Assembly: GCA_013151015.1 (NCBI GenBank)
Contig: JAADJA010000114.1
Location: 1-35,721, forward strand
From: Chlorobiota bacterium
GTDB taxonomy: Bacteria; Bacteroidota; Bacteroidia; Bacteroidales; JAADJA01
Length of the DNA stretch: 35,721 nt
Direction: 5' to 3'
Shown here: positions 17,246 through 25,169 of the stretch, one piece after another
Numbering within the stretch: position 1 is the stretch's first letter
How the letters are laid out: each line of letters begins with the position of its first letter
The notes under the pieces: model-generated
Database searches by the model: none
What the model saw: only the letters and a program-made list of their open reading frames with translations
Told to the model about the DNA's origin: nothing
Position numbers and translations under genes: made by a program

Positions 17246-17845
17246 TTACAATAATTTAAGTGCTTCCTTAATTAAAAGTTCAACTGCCAAACCGTTTCCC
17301 TGCTTTCCGATAACCCGGTTCAAAGCCTTTTCTGCAACTACTTTGTTAAACCCGAGAACAGTTAACCCAGATAACGCCTCATCCTTGTTCGTATTGTGCG
17401 AATTACCCATTATTTCAACAGGGATATTCCCTTTCTCCAGTTTGTCTTTTAAGTCGATAATTATGCGCTGGGCCGATTTGGCCCCAATGCCTTTAACCGA
17501 CTGTAAAACCGGGGCATCTCCCTGTATAATCGCATTGTAAATTTTATCGGGCGACAAGGACGACAGCATCAGCAATGCCGTTGCACTGCCCACGCCCGAT
17601 ACTGAAATCAGGTGACGGAACAAAAGCCTCTCCTGCTCATCGGCGAAGCCATATAAAACAAAGCCCACGGGTGTAGTGGCCTCATTTTTTATGGCATGGT
17701 GCACATAAAGCCGGAAATTGTTTTTGTCCTTTAATTTCGAGAACGTGTTCAGGGTGATATTTATCAAATAGCCGATACCGTTATTGTCGAGAACAACGTA
17801 GGCCGGGTTTTTTTCCTCAAGTTTCCCTTCGATATAGGAATACAT
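17246..17845 (-). CDS. ruvA: Holliday junction DNA helicase subunit RuvA
   Basis: RuvA binds four-way junctions as a tetramer and loads the RuvB motor for branch migration. The 199-aa protein has the N-terminal OB fold (MYSYIEGKLEEKN), two helix-hairpin-helix motifs (VSGVGSATA and VKGIGAKSAQRI), and the small C-terminal RuvB-binding domain (about 150-199, ending in a leucine-rich helix). Gene order maeB / ruvA-sprA-gcvH is conserved in Bacteroidetes. Confidence 0.97.
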   Translation of the reverse strand: MYSYIEGKLEEKNPAYVVLDNNGIGYLINITLNTFSKLKDKNNFRLYVHHAIKNEATTPVGFVLYGFADEQERLLFRHLISVSGVGSATALLMLSSLSPDKIYNAIIQGDAPVLQSVKGIGAKSAQRIIIDLKDKLEKGNIPVEIMGNSHNTNKDEALSGLTVLGFNKVVAEKALNRVIGKQGNGLAVELLIKEALKLL

Positions 17846-17875
17846 CTATGCTTTCTGTTTTGTAAATATTGGTTG

Positions 17876-17903
17876 CGAAAGTAAAAAAATAATCAATAAA
17901 CAA
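17876..17903 (-). promoter_or_regulatory. ruvA-sprA promoter
   Basis: Minus strand: TTG (17901-17903), 17-bp spacer, TACTTTCG (17876-17883), a 7/8 match to TAnnTTTG, about 30 bp before the ruvA start. Confidence 0.45.
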
Positions 17904-18022
17904 CAGATGTCTTTTTTAATAAGGTTAACCGGGTTTTGTTGAAAAGTTTATGGGGAGGGTTTGGGTTATAATGAAGTAAAGGCCAAAAATTATAATCGAA
18001 ACGGTTATCACATCGGAACAAA

Positions 18023-18248
18023 TTAAAAAGTGGGCTCTCGATTTTCATCATCAGTTCGGTCGCTCGCTGTTTTTTTAGAAAGGCATCCTGGTTTCTTTTG
18101 GTATATCCAAATAATCCGTATCATTGACAAACAACAAGAAGACCGGTTCTCCCTGAACTTGTTCTTTTGCACAGGCCGGGTTTTTACTGCTTTGATCTCT
18201 TTGGGCCAGGAAGCTCCACAAGCCTTATTTATACCCTGTAAAAATTAA
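18023..18248. other. Unexplained stretch open on both strands between ruvA and maeB
   Basis: The 489-bp ruvA-maeB gap contains a segment open on both strands: 18030-18248 on plus (72 codons) and 18023-18244 on minus (73 codons, no ATG near its start, ending in ENREPTF). Neither product has a recognisable domain, and the composition is Cys/Arg/Ser-rich. It is more likely a dispersed repeat or a gene relic than a gene. The remaining bases to 18265 and 17904-18022 show nothing I can name. Confidence 0.3.
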
Positions 18249-18265
18249 TAATATTATGGAATAAT

Positions 18266-18280
18266 TGTATCTGTTACAAT
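18266..18280. promoter_or_regulatory. 15-bp near-palindrome upstream of maeB
   Basis: TTGTATC-T-GTTACAA pairs at 6 of 7 positions about a central base. It lies just upstream of the predicted maeB -7 element and may be a regulator site; its spacing does not fit Rex. Confidence 0.3.
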
Positions 18281-18292
18281 TACTTATTTCAT

Positions 18293-18321
18293 AGTTTTGC
18301 GCATTGTTAATTCATTCACAA
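18293..18321 (+). promoter_or_regulatory. maeB promoter with overlapping Rex-like operator
   Basis: TAGTTTTG (18293-18300) matches TAnnTTTG; the nearest TTG (18266-18268) is 24 bp upstream, a long spacer. Directly downstream, 18304-18321 reads TTGTTAA, four bases, TTCACAA. Both half-sites are accepted Rex half-sites with the correct spacing; they differ from perfect symmetry at one position. The operator would cover the transcription start and block initiation. Confidence 0.7.
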
Positions 18322-18334
18322 AAACATAAGAAAA

Positions 18335-20629
18335 ATGGATAGTTTATTTCGTAAAGATGCGTTCATCTACCATTCAAAAGGAAGGCCGGGGAAAATAGAG
18401 GTTGTCCCCACAAAACCTTATTCGACACAAAGGGACCTTTCGTTGGCTTACACGCCTGGCGTTGCCGACCCTTGCCTTGCCATTCACGACAATCCAAGTG
18501 ATGTGTATAAATATACGGCCAAGGGAAACCTGGTCGCAGTGATTTCAAACGGGACGGCCGTCCTGGGATTGGGGGATATTGGCCCCGAGGCCGGAAAACC
18601 GGTGATGGAAGGCAAAGGCCTTTTGTTCAAGGTTTTTGCCGATGTGGATGTTTTCGATATCGAGGTGAACCAAAAAAATGTGGATAAATTCGTGGAAGCC
18701 GTTGTGGCCATTTCGCCCACTTTTGGCGGTATCAACCTCGAAGATATAAAAGCCCCGGAATGTTTTGAAATTGAAGAGCGGGTGAAAGCCGCCGTTGATA
18801 TTCCGGTAATGCACGATGACCAGCACGGAACGGCGATTATCACATCTGCCGGTTTGTTGAATGCCCTGGAGATAAACGGGAAGGATATCGGGAAAATAAA
18901 AATTGTGGTGAACGGGGCCGGGGCGGCTTCTGTTTCCTGTACAAAGCTTTATATAAAGTTGGGCGTGAAACCCGGGAACATCATCATGCTCGACAGCAAG
19001 GGCGTATTGCATAAGGACCGTACCGATTTGAACAAAATCAAGCAGCAGTTCGTGACCGACAAGGATGTGCACACGCTGGAAGAGGCCGTGAAAGGTGCCG
19101 ATATGTTCCTGGGCCTGTCGGTGGCCGGTGCGCTCAAAAAGGAATGGCTGAAAGAGATGGCCGATTTCCCGATTATTTTTGCCCTTGCCAATCCCACACC
19201 TGAAATTTTGCCCGAAGAGGCTTTTTCAGTCCGCGATGACATCATTATGGGAACGGGCCGTTCCGATTACCCGAACCAGATCAACAATGTACTGGGTTTC
19301 CCGTTTATTTTCAGGGGAGCGATGGACGTTAGGGCCACCGCAATTAATGATGAAATGAAACTGGCAGCTTCCAAAGCACTTGCCGATTTGGCCAAATTGC
19401 CCGTTCCAGAAGAAGTGAATGTGGCATTCCATACACATAACCTTAAGTTTGGGAAAGAATACATTATCCCAAAACCTACCGACCCGCGTTTGATTGAGCA
19501 CGTGGCGCCGGCAGTGGCAAAAGCTGCAATGGATTCAGGCGTGGCGCGGAAATCCATTACGGATTGGTCAAAATACCGGGAAGATTTAAGGAAACGCCTG
19601 GGATTGAGCAACCCGCTTATCCGTCAGATAAAATCAAGGGCAAGGCGCGATCCAAAAAGGGTGGTTTTTGCCGAAGCCGAAAATTATAAAATGTTGAAAG
19701 CTGCCGAGATTGTCTGCAATGAGAAACTGGCAATACCTGTTTTGTTGGGGAACGAAAAAGTGATAAAGAAACTGATAAAAGATAACCACCTGGAGTTGAA
19801 TGATGTGGAAATTATCACACCCAAGTCGAAAAAAGAGAAAAAGAGAAGGCAGGAGTTTGCTGAGATTTATTGGAAGAAACGCCAACGAAAAGGGGTTACG
19901 CTCACATCTGCCAAGGATTCGATGCAGCACAGGAACTTCTTTAGCCCGATGTTGGTGGAGACGGGTTATGCCGATGCCATGATCTCAGGCTTAACGCGCA
20001 ACTATCCCGATACCTTGAAACCGGCCCTGGAAATTATCGGACGTAAACCGGATGCGAATATTGTTTCGGGGATGTATATCATCAACACCAAAACAGGGCC
20101 CTATTTCCTGTCAGATTGTACGGTGAACAAAAACCCGACTGCTGAACAGTTGGTGGAAATTTCCCTGCAAACGGCTTATGCTATCCGGCAGTTCAGGATC
20201 GAACCACGGATGGCCTTCGTTTCCTATTCGAATTTTGGCTCCAATGATGGCCGTATCCCGAAACTCCAACGTGAGGCCGTTGCCACGTTGCACAAGGAAC
20301 ACCCTGAATTGATAGTGGATGGTGAAATGCAGGCCAATGTTGCTTTGAACGAGGAATTGCTGAACGAGACATTCCCCTTTTCGAAATTGAAAGGCCAAAA
20401 AGCCAATACATTGATATTCCCTTATCTTTCCGCTGCCAACATTGCTTATAAGCTCTTGCAAAATGTGACGGACAATAAGGTAATCGGCCCGATTATAAAC
20501 GGAATGAACAAAAGTGTGCACGTATTGCAAATTGGCAGTAGTGTGAACGAAATCGTGGATATGGTGATGATTGCCGTTATGGACGCACAGTGTGCCGAAA
20601 AGAGGGCAAGTGGCAAAGACTGTGTTTAG
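18335..20629 (+). CDS. maeB: NADP-dependent malic enzyme with phosphotransacetylase-like domain (MaeB)
   Basis: MaeB decarboxylates malate to pyruvate, making NADPH (or NADH). The 764-aa protein has the two-part architecture of the MaeB type: a malic enzyme domain (about 1-430; LSLAYTPGVADPC near 35-47, the HDDQHGTAI metal/malate motif near 160, and VVNGAGAAS for the dinucleotide), then a phosphotransacetylase-like domain (about 440-764), thought to be regulatory through acetyl-CoA binding. It is transcribed away from ruvA-sprA. The upstream Rex-like site would tie pyruvate and NADPH supply to the NADH state. Confidence 0.95.
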   Translation: MDSLFRKDAFIYHSKGRPGKIEVVPTKPYSTQRDLSLAYTPGVADPCLAIHDNPSDVYKYTAKGNLVAVISNGTAVLGLGDIGPEAGKPVMEGKGLLFKVFADVDVFDIEVNQKNVDKFVEAVVAISPTFGGINLEDIKAPECFEIEERVKAAVDIPVMHDDQHGTAIITSAGLLNALEINGKDIGKIKIVVNGAGAASVSCTKLYIKLGVKPGNIIMLDSKGVLHKDRTDLNKIKQQFVTDKDVHTLEEAVKGADMFLGLSVAGALKKEWLKEMADFPIIFALANPTPEILPEEAFSVRDDIIMGTGRSDYPNQINNVLGFPFIFRGAMDVRATAINDEMKLAASKALADLAKLPVPEEVNVAFHTHNLKFGKEYIIPKPTDPRLIEHVAPAVAKAAMDSGVARKSITDWSKYREDLRKRLGLSNPLIRQIKSRARRDPKRVVFAEAENYKMLKAAEIVCNEKLAIPVLLGNEKVIKKLIKDNHLELNDVEIITPKSKKEKKRRQEFAEIYWKKRQRKGVTLTSAKDSMQHRNFFSPMLVETGYADAMISGLTRNYPDTLKPALEIIGRKPDANIVSGMYIINTKTGPYFLSDCTVNKNPTAEQLVEISLQTAYAIRQFRIEPRMAFVSYSNFGSNDGRIPKLQREAVATLHKEHPELIVDGEMQANVALNEELLNETFPFSKLKGQKANTLIFPYLSAANIAYKLLQNVTDNKVIGPIINGMNKSVHVLQIGSSVNEIVDMVMIAVMDAQCAEKRASGKDCV

Positions 20630-20848
20630 TGGAAGGTGGAGGGCTTATTCTTCGTCCATTTTTTCCATGGGATGTTGGAAACCGGTTCCATCATATATAC
20701 ACCAATAATTGCTAAAACAGGTGCGGTTGCTATGGCTGGAATGACTTGTGCCAAAGGGGCAAAAAAGATAAAAGGGAGTAAACCCGGCAAGCAATTCGGT
20801 ATGGATATTTGTCTTGTTTTCCCGAAGTTTGAAAAAATCATTTCGCAT
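20626..20848 (-). pseudogene. Gutted NCS2-family purine permease relic
   Basis: On the minus strand, from ATG 20848, the frame reads FFKLRENKTNIHTELLAGFT, the usual N-terminus of AzgA-like NCS2 permeases (FKLKEN..TEIIAG). Within about 30 codons the homology jumps frame to LPFIFFAPLAQVIPA, then IATAPVLAIIGVYMMEPVS (ORF 20626-20841), which matches the family far downstream, at about residue 330-370. So some 300 codons have been deleted and the two ends joined out of frame. The relic stops where it meets the maeB stop codon. Such permeases import guanine, hypoxanthine, xanthine or uracil, which fits the xanthine dehydrogenase genes 3-5 kb away. Confidence 0.75.
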
Positions 20849-20934
20849 ATGGGGATTTATACCGGATTAATTGAAAAATGTTTTTTCAACCCTCAAAAAA
20901 AATTAAAAGTAGAAATTGTAAACGTGGCCATCAT

Positions 20935-22548
20935 CTAATCAATCGGTTCCCATTCGGCAAAGTGGTCGGAAACCACGAATGCCTTGGGTTCGGAAGTCCA
21001 GAAGTCATTGGAGTTGTAAGTCCATTCCATGGTTTCGGAACCACCGCCACCTTCAGTGGTTATCAGGAAACGGTTGGCAAGATGCCCGATATAATTGGCC
21101 TGATCGGCAGGTCGGGAATTGTCGCCGCCGGAAGGGTCAATGGGAATCCAGCCATAATTCGGCAGGTAAACTTCCACCCAGCGGTGAAATACATCATCGA
21201 AAGAAGCGTAATCACCACGGACGACAACAGAACCCACATAACGGGCGGGCAATCCGGCAGCACGGCACATCGAAATATAGACAAAGGAATACTCGGAACA
21301 AGAACCATTTCCCCTTGCCAGGACGGTCGGGGCCGTGTTCCATCCCCCCGACATTTCGTAATACATATTGTCGATAAGGTAATTGAAGATTTTCCTGAAA
21401 ATCCAGTAGGAATTGGTTTCTTCACCAATTGCTTCTTTCAGTGCATTTTGGATAATCGGGTGATCGTATTGGAATTTCACATTGTTCTCCAGGTATTTGT
21501 CCTTGATTTCCTGGGGGATTTCATCGACAGAGCCCACATCCTCCGGGTAAATAAAATAGCGCACCTCGCTTATTTTTGCTTCCAGGGTCATTTCCGCCAC
21601 AGCGGTTTCCCCAGCCCTGATATTCTTGAAATGAAAATGGGCTGTTCGCTGGCCCCATTTATCGGTTATCTTATCCGTTGTTTTTGGGCTAAATTCTGGA
21701 GGGCTGGTTATGCTTTGGTTTGCCCGGTCATGGGGAATGGCAATATGGATATCCGCATCGAGGATTTTCCCCGGGCCAAAATTGGTGATTTGATCCGTTA
21801 ACGTGATCCTGGCTTTATGCGAATTGGAAATCCTGTATTTTTCCCCGTCACGTATTTTGAGTTGATAGAGTTGGTCGCGCTGGTAATCCACCGCCCAAAC
21901 GTTTTTTCCATCAAAGCACAAACCCCTTGTGAATTCCCCCGGTGCATCGGCTATCAGTATGACGTTCCCGGTTTGGGGTTCCACCATATAGATTTCATCT
22001 TTTCGGCGGTCGGAAACCCAAAGGTATTTCCCATCAAAGGTAATTCCCCGTGGATCGTATGCAGGGGATGGGAAAGAACGGATCGTTGTCCCGTCCTCGG
22101 GACTGAACTGGATCAACATTTCGGAAGCATCGTCCACGCACCAAAGATATTCCCCGTCCCAGGTAAGTCCCCTTGGTGAAGATGTCGGGGCCTGGATGGT
22201 TTTTAAAATTGTCCCATCTTCCGGATTTATTTTGTAAACTTTCCCATTGTAGTTTTCCGATAAAGGGATTCCCCCTTTGATGTCCACGTTCCAAAGGTAT
22301 TCGCCATCCCATGCCAAACCTTCCGGCCAGTAAGCCGGTGAAGGGATACTTCGTAGCACCTTTCCGGTTTCGGGATCAATGGAATACAGCTTGTCCGTTT
22401 TGTAATCGGCAAGCCAGATGTTTTTTCCGTCAAAAGTCAATCCGGTGGGAAAACTTCCGGGAATATCAAATTGTTTGATGATTTCGCCCGTATAGCAAAA
22501 AGCCATAACCGGGAAAAGGATCGTGAGGAGAAGGGTGGTTTTTTTCAT
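20935..22548 (-). CDS. Secreted beta-propeller / transglutaminase-like protein
   Basis: The 537-aa product has a signal peptide (TTLLLTILFPVMAFC). About residues 20-235 contain five repeats of the type GLTFDGKNIWLADYKTDKLY, NHL/YncE-like beta-propeller blades with Asp and Trp at fixed places. A linker with a beta-sandwich look (about 240-340) follows, then a transglutaminase-like (TGc) domain with the papain-like triad Cys417 (GSCSEYSF), His455 (FHRWVEVYLPNYGW) and Asp471 (IPIDPS). The catalytic residues are intact, so it should be an active cysteine protease, amidase or transglutaminase outside the inner membrane. The substrate is not apparent. It has no T9SS C-terminal domain that I can see. 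It stands alone between the permease relic and the toxin-antitoxin pair. Confidence 0.85.
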   Translation of the reverse strand: MKKTTLLLTILFPVMAFCYTGEIIKQFDIPGSFPTGLTFDGKNIWLADYKTDKLYSIDPETGKVLRSIPSPAYWPEGLAWDGEYLWNVDIKGGIPLSENYNGKVYKINPEDGTILKTIQAPTSSPRGLTWDGEYLWCVDDASEMLIQFSPEDGTTIRSFPSPAYDPRGITFDGKYLWVSDRRKDEIYMVEPQTGNVILIADAPGEFTRGLCFDGKNVWAVDYQRDQLYQLKIRDGEKYRISNSHKARITLTDQITNFGPGKILDADIHIAIPHDRANQSITSPPEFSPKTTDKITDKWGQRTAHFHFKNIRAGETAVAEMTLEAKISEVRYFIYPEDVGSVDEIPQEIKDKYLENNVKFQYDHPIIQNALKEAIGEETNSYWIFRKIFNYLIDNMYYEMSGGWNTAPTVLARGNGSCSEYSFVYISMCRAAGLPARYVGSVVVRGDYASFDDVFHRWVEVYLPNYGWIPIDPSGGDNSRPADQANYIGHLANRFLITTEGGGGSETMEWTYNSNDFWTSEPKAFVVSDHFAEWEPID

Positions 22549-22619
22549 TGGGATAGAACTCTGTTGGTAAATTATTTGGATATCAATATTAACGTAAAAT
22601 TAACGAAGCCAATAAACAG

Positions 22620-22988
22620 TTAGATTAATTCAATTTCATAATTTTTAAAGTATATGTCATTTGTCATTATTGATAGGTTTTCTTCCATTGCCTGGGCAAT
22701 TAATAACCTGTCAAATGGATCCCTGTGATGCAATGCGAGATTTTCCAGTTTTTGGATATGGTTAATTTTTAAGTCCAGAAGGTGGATGCCATAAGGGATA
22801 AGTCTCGCAATGGGTTGGGAAATTTTAAGTTTGCCGATACGTGTTTTTATTGCAATTTCCCATAGGCTGATTATGCTGAAGAAAACTTCATTTTCAGTAT
22901 CTTCAATTATTTTGCTCTTTGCTAATTTTAATCGTGGGTCGTCAGCTAAATGCCAAAGTAGTATATGGGTGTCAAGTAATATCTCCAT
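22620..22988 (-). CDS. vapC: PIN-domain toxin, VapC family
   Basis: A 122-aa PIN-domain ribonuclease of the PilT/VapC type, the toxin of a type II toxin-antitoxin pair that cleaves specific RNAs. The acidic residues of the fold are visible: Asp6 (LLDTHILLW), Glu44 (SLWEIAIK), Asp90/Asp93 (HHRDPFDR) and Asp111 (TNDIYF). The LxHRDPFDRLLIAQA segment is diagnostic of this subfamily. Its ATG directly follows the antitoxin stop codon (TAAATG), so the two are translated together. Confidence 0.93.
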   Translation of the reverse strand: MEILLDTHILLWHLADDPRLKLAKSKIIEDTENEVFFSIISLWEIAIKTRIGKLKISQPIARLIPYGIHLLDLKINHIQKLENLALHHRDPFDRLLIAQAMEENLSIMTNDIYFKNYEIELI

Positions 22989-23249
22989 TTACATATATTC
23001 TTTGAAATCTGAAATTGGTTCTGTGAAATCATCGGCTATATAAGTTATTGTTTCTTTTGCCGAACCCCGTTTTATTGAAATTTTATTTTGATATTTCTGA
23101 GGTTTATTGGATTGCAAGAAATACCGATATGCAATTTCCAGTTTTTTTATAAATTCACTATCCTGTAGCAATTCCAGTTTCTTCTTCAGTTCAAGAATAT
23201 TTTTCTGCATGTTGTTATATTCCTTTTCCGGGATTGTAATTGTTTTCAT
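22989..23249 (-). CDS. Antitoxin partner of the PIN-domain toxin
   Basis: An 86-aa protein just upstream of vapC in the same operon. The N-terminus (MKTITIPEKEYNNMQ) fits a short DNA-binding beta-strand with a coiled-coil helix after it (about 12-45). The acidic C-terminus ending FTEPISDFKEYM would wrap the toxin. I do not recognise its antitoxin family with certainty; position and size make it the antitoxin. It should also repress the operon. Confidence 0.75.
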   Translation of the reverse strand: MKTITIPEKEYNNMQKNILELKKKLELLQDSEFIKKLEIAYRYFLQSNKPQKYQNKISIKRGSAKETITYIADDFTEPISDFKEYM

Positions 23250-23265
23250 TTAAGTTTTATTTACA

Positions 23266-23451
23266 TTATGGTTCTACTACCATTTTTGTGGGTAGATATA
23301 ATCTTTTGTTTATCCTATTAACTATATTTAATGCTTCAATGAATTCAATGCAAGAATGCGAGAATAATTGTATTGTGCAAAGCTTTAGCATTATGCTATT
23401 TACATCCATGTTCTTTTTGATTCCCGCATTGAAGCCTTCAATCATAGTCAC
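23266..23451 (-). CDS. Possible small protein of unknown function
   Basis: A 61-codon frame starting GTG (23451), with an ATG two codons in. No family recognised. It is preceded by a palindrome (23461-23476) and a possible -7 element TACATTTG on the minus strand (23535-23542). It could be a relic of the gene that once followed xdhA. The 356-bp gap 23250-23605 otherwise holds only the hairpins listed. Confidence 0.25.
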   Translation of the reverse strand: MTMIEGFNAGIKKNMDVNSIMLKLCTIQLFSHSCIEFIEALNIVNRINKRLYLPTKMVVEP

Positions 23452-23460
23452 ATTTTTTAG

Positions 23461-23476
23461 TGATTACGTATAATCA
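23461..23476. promoter_or_regulatory. Short palindrome TGATTA-CGTA-TAATCA
   Basis: A perfect 6-bp stem around CGTA, between the xdhA end and the vapB-side small ORF. It may be an operator for the toxin-antitoxin region; no direct evidence. Confidence 0.25.
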
Positions 23477-23547
23477 TATTTTCTTGTTTTCCTCTAAATT
23501 CGCAGTAGTACCTTATATTATACTTTGTGGCTCACAAATGTACGAAA

Positions 23548-23579
23548 TAAAGCTCAAAATGTACCTGAAATGAGCTTTA
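23548..23579 (-). terminator. Possible terminator after xdhA
   Basis: A perfect 9-bp stem TAAAGCTCA / TGAGCTTTA with a 14-nt loop, 27 bp after the xdhA stop. On the minus strand it is followed by only a short T run, so termination is uncertain. Confidence 0.4.
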
Positions 23580-23605
23580 AGTGACAATATGTTGAGCTTC
23601 ATTTT

Positions 23606-25078
23606 TTACAATTTTAATGTGGAAGCAAACTTCAGCAATAAATTACCTGCTGCCATGTTCCTGAATTCTTTTCCCGAACGGGCATCGGAAATGGGGTTGA
23701 ATTCGCTCTTCAGGATTGCAACGGCTTTTTCGGTGTTTTCCCTGTTCCAATCTTTACCTAAAAGAAAGCTTTCTGCTTTTATGGCCCGGGATGTAACGGC
23801 GGCCATTCCGCCAAAGGCAAGGATGATTTTTTCCACAATCCCGTTTTTCAATTTCAAGCTAAACCCGGCACTCACGGTCGAAATGTCGAGGTCTTTTCGT
23901 TTGGATACTTTGTAAAACTTAACAACCGTATCTTTTTCAGGTTTGGGAATTGAAACGGAAAGGATTATTTCATCATCCCGCAAAGCGGTTTTCCTGTATC
24001 CGGTGATAAAATCCTCAATGGCCAATTCCCGGCTCCTATTTGTGCCAACGAGCCTCAACTTTGCCTTATAAGCAAATAGCAAAGGCAATGTGTCGCTGAT
24101 AGGGGAGGCCGTTCCGACATTTCCCCCCAGGGTTGCGAGGTTCCTGATTTGTTTGGAAGCAAATACATTCAATAAACCGTGAAGGGCATCCAGTTTTTGT
24201 TTTGCGAACAACCTGACATCTTCAAGTGAGAGGCCACTTCCAAAAACGATTTCATTTTCTGTTTCCCTTAATTCCTGCAGTTCCTGAACAGCAGACATAT
24301 CGAGGATTTTTCCCAAATGCTCAAATTTCTTGGTTTGCCTGAGGGCAATGTCCGTTGAGCCGTTAATGAGAATCGCATCGGGATGGGATTTCCGCAGCTC
24401 CAACAATTCCGTTAAGTTTTGAGGTTGGAAATAAAACTGATCTTTTGCAGAAATCAAAAGGCTATTTCCTGATTGATTTATTTGCTGTAATTGACCTATT
24501 GTTGCATTAACATTTGAATCAAATTGGTCGGTGGATTTATACTGGAGTGAAATTTCCGTGGCTTTGATGATGGGCTGGTAACCCGTGCAGCGGCAAAGGT
24601 TTCCGGCCAAAGTGTTCTCGATTTCTTCCCTGTTGGAAAAGCTGTTGTCTTTGTACATTGCAAACATTGACATGGTGAAACCCGGAGTGCAATAACCACA
24701 CTGGCTACCACCTGTTTCAACCAAAGCCTTTTGTACTGGGTGGAGTTCCACATCGTAGCCATTTCGTTCAGCAAGGTTTTCAACGGTAATGATTTGTTTT
24801 CCATGGATCATCGGTAAAAAAACCAGGCAGGAGTTAAGGGCCTTGTAATTGATTTTTCCATCTTGTAATTCAGCGATCACAACTGTACAGGCACCGCAAT
24901 CCCCTTCGGCACAACCTTCTTTTACACCTTTATGGGCAGGCAACGACCGGAGATAATTGAGCAGGGTGGTCGTGGGTTTTAGGTTTTGCTTCTCAAAGTC
25001 AATGGAAATAATTTGATTGTCCAGAACAAACTGTACCTTTCCTGATGTTCCTTTTGTTGTTCTTATAGGTTTGTCCAT
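23606..25078 (-). CDS. xdhA: Xanthine dehydrogenase small subunit (2Fe-2S / FAD)
   Basis: The electron-transfer subunit of a xanthine dehydrogenase family enzyme, 490 aa. The N-terminal plant-type [2Fe-2S] domain has Cys56, Cys61, Cys64 and Cys84. The helical second [2Fe-2S] domain has Cys127, Cys130, Cys162 and Cys164 (SQCGYC, LCRC). Then comes the FAD-binding domain (about 215-390, with NLATLGGNVGTASPISD) and the CO-dehydrogenase-flavoprotein C-terminal domain to the end. The iron-sulfur plus FAD fusion is the XdhA arrangement. All ligands are present. The molybdopterin subunit XdhB, which should follow, is missing; the toxin-antitoxin pair is there instead. XdhC is 91 bp upstream. Confidence 0.92.
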   Translation of the reverse strand: MDKPIRTTKGTSGKVQFVLDNQIISIDFEKQNLKPTTTLLNYLRSLPAHKGVKEGCAEGDCGACTVVIAELQDGKINYKALNSCLVFLPMIHGKQIITVENLAERNGYDVELHPVQKALVETGGSQCGYCTPGFTMSMFAMYKDNSFSNREEIENTLAGNLCRCTGYQPIIKATEISLQYKSTDQFDSNVNATIGQLQQINQSGNSLLISAKDQFYFQPQNLTELLELRKSHPDAILINGSTDIALRQTKKFEHLGKILDMSAVQELQELRETENEIVFGSGLSLEDVRLFAKQKLDALHGLLNVFASKQIRNLATLGGNVGTASPISDTLPLLFAYKAKLRLVGTNRSRELAIEDFITGYRKTALRDDEIILSVSIPKPEKDTVVKFYKVSKRKDLDISTVSAGFSLKLKNGIVEKIILAFGGMAAVTSRAIKAESFLLGKDWNRENTEKAVAILKSEFNPISDARSGKEFRNMAAGNLLLKFASTLKL

Positions 25079-25169
25079 TTGAAAGAATTATAAAAAATAA
25101 AAGCTAATCCCTGAAAACAGTAAGATTTTGAAGCAACAACAAAATCTGCATTTTCAGAGGTTGCCAAAA

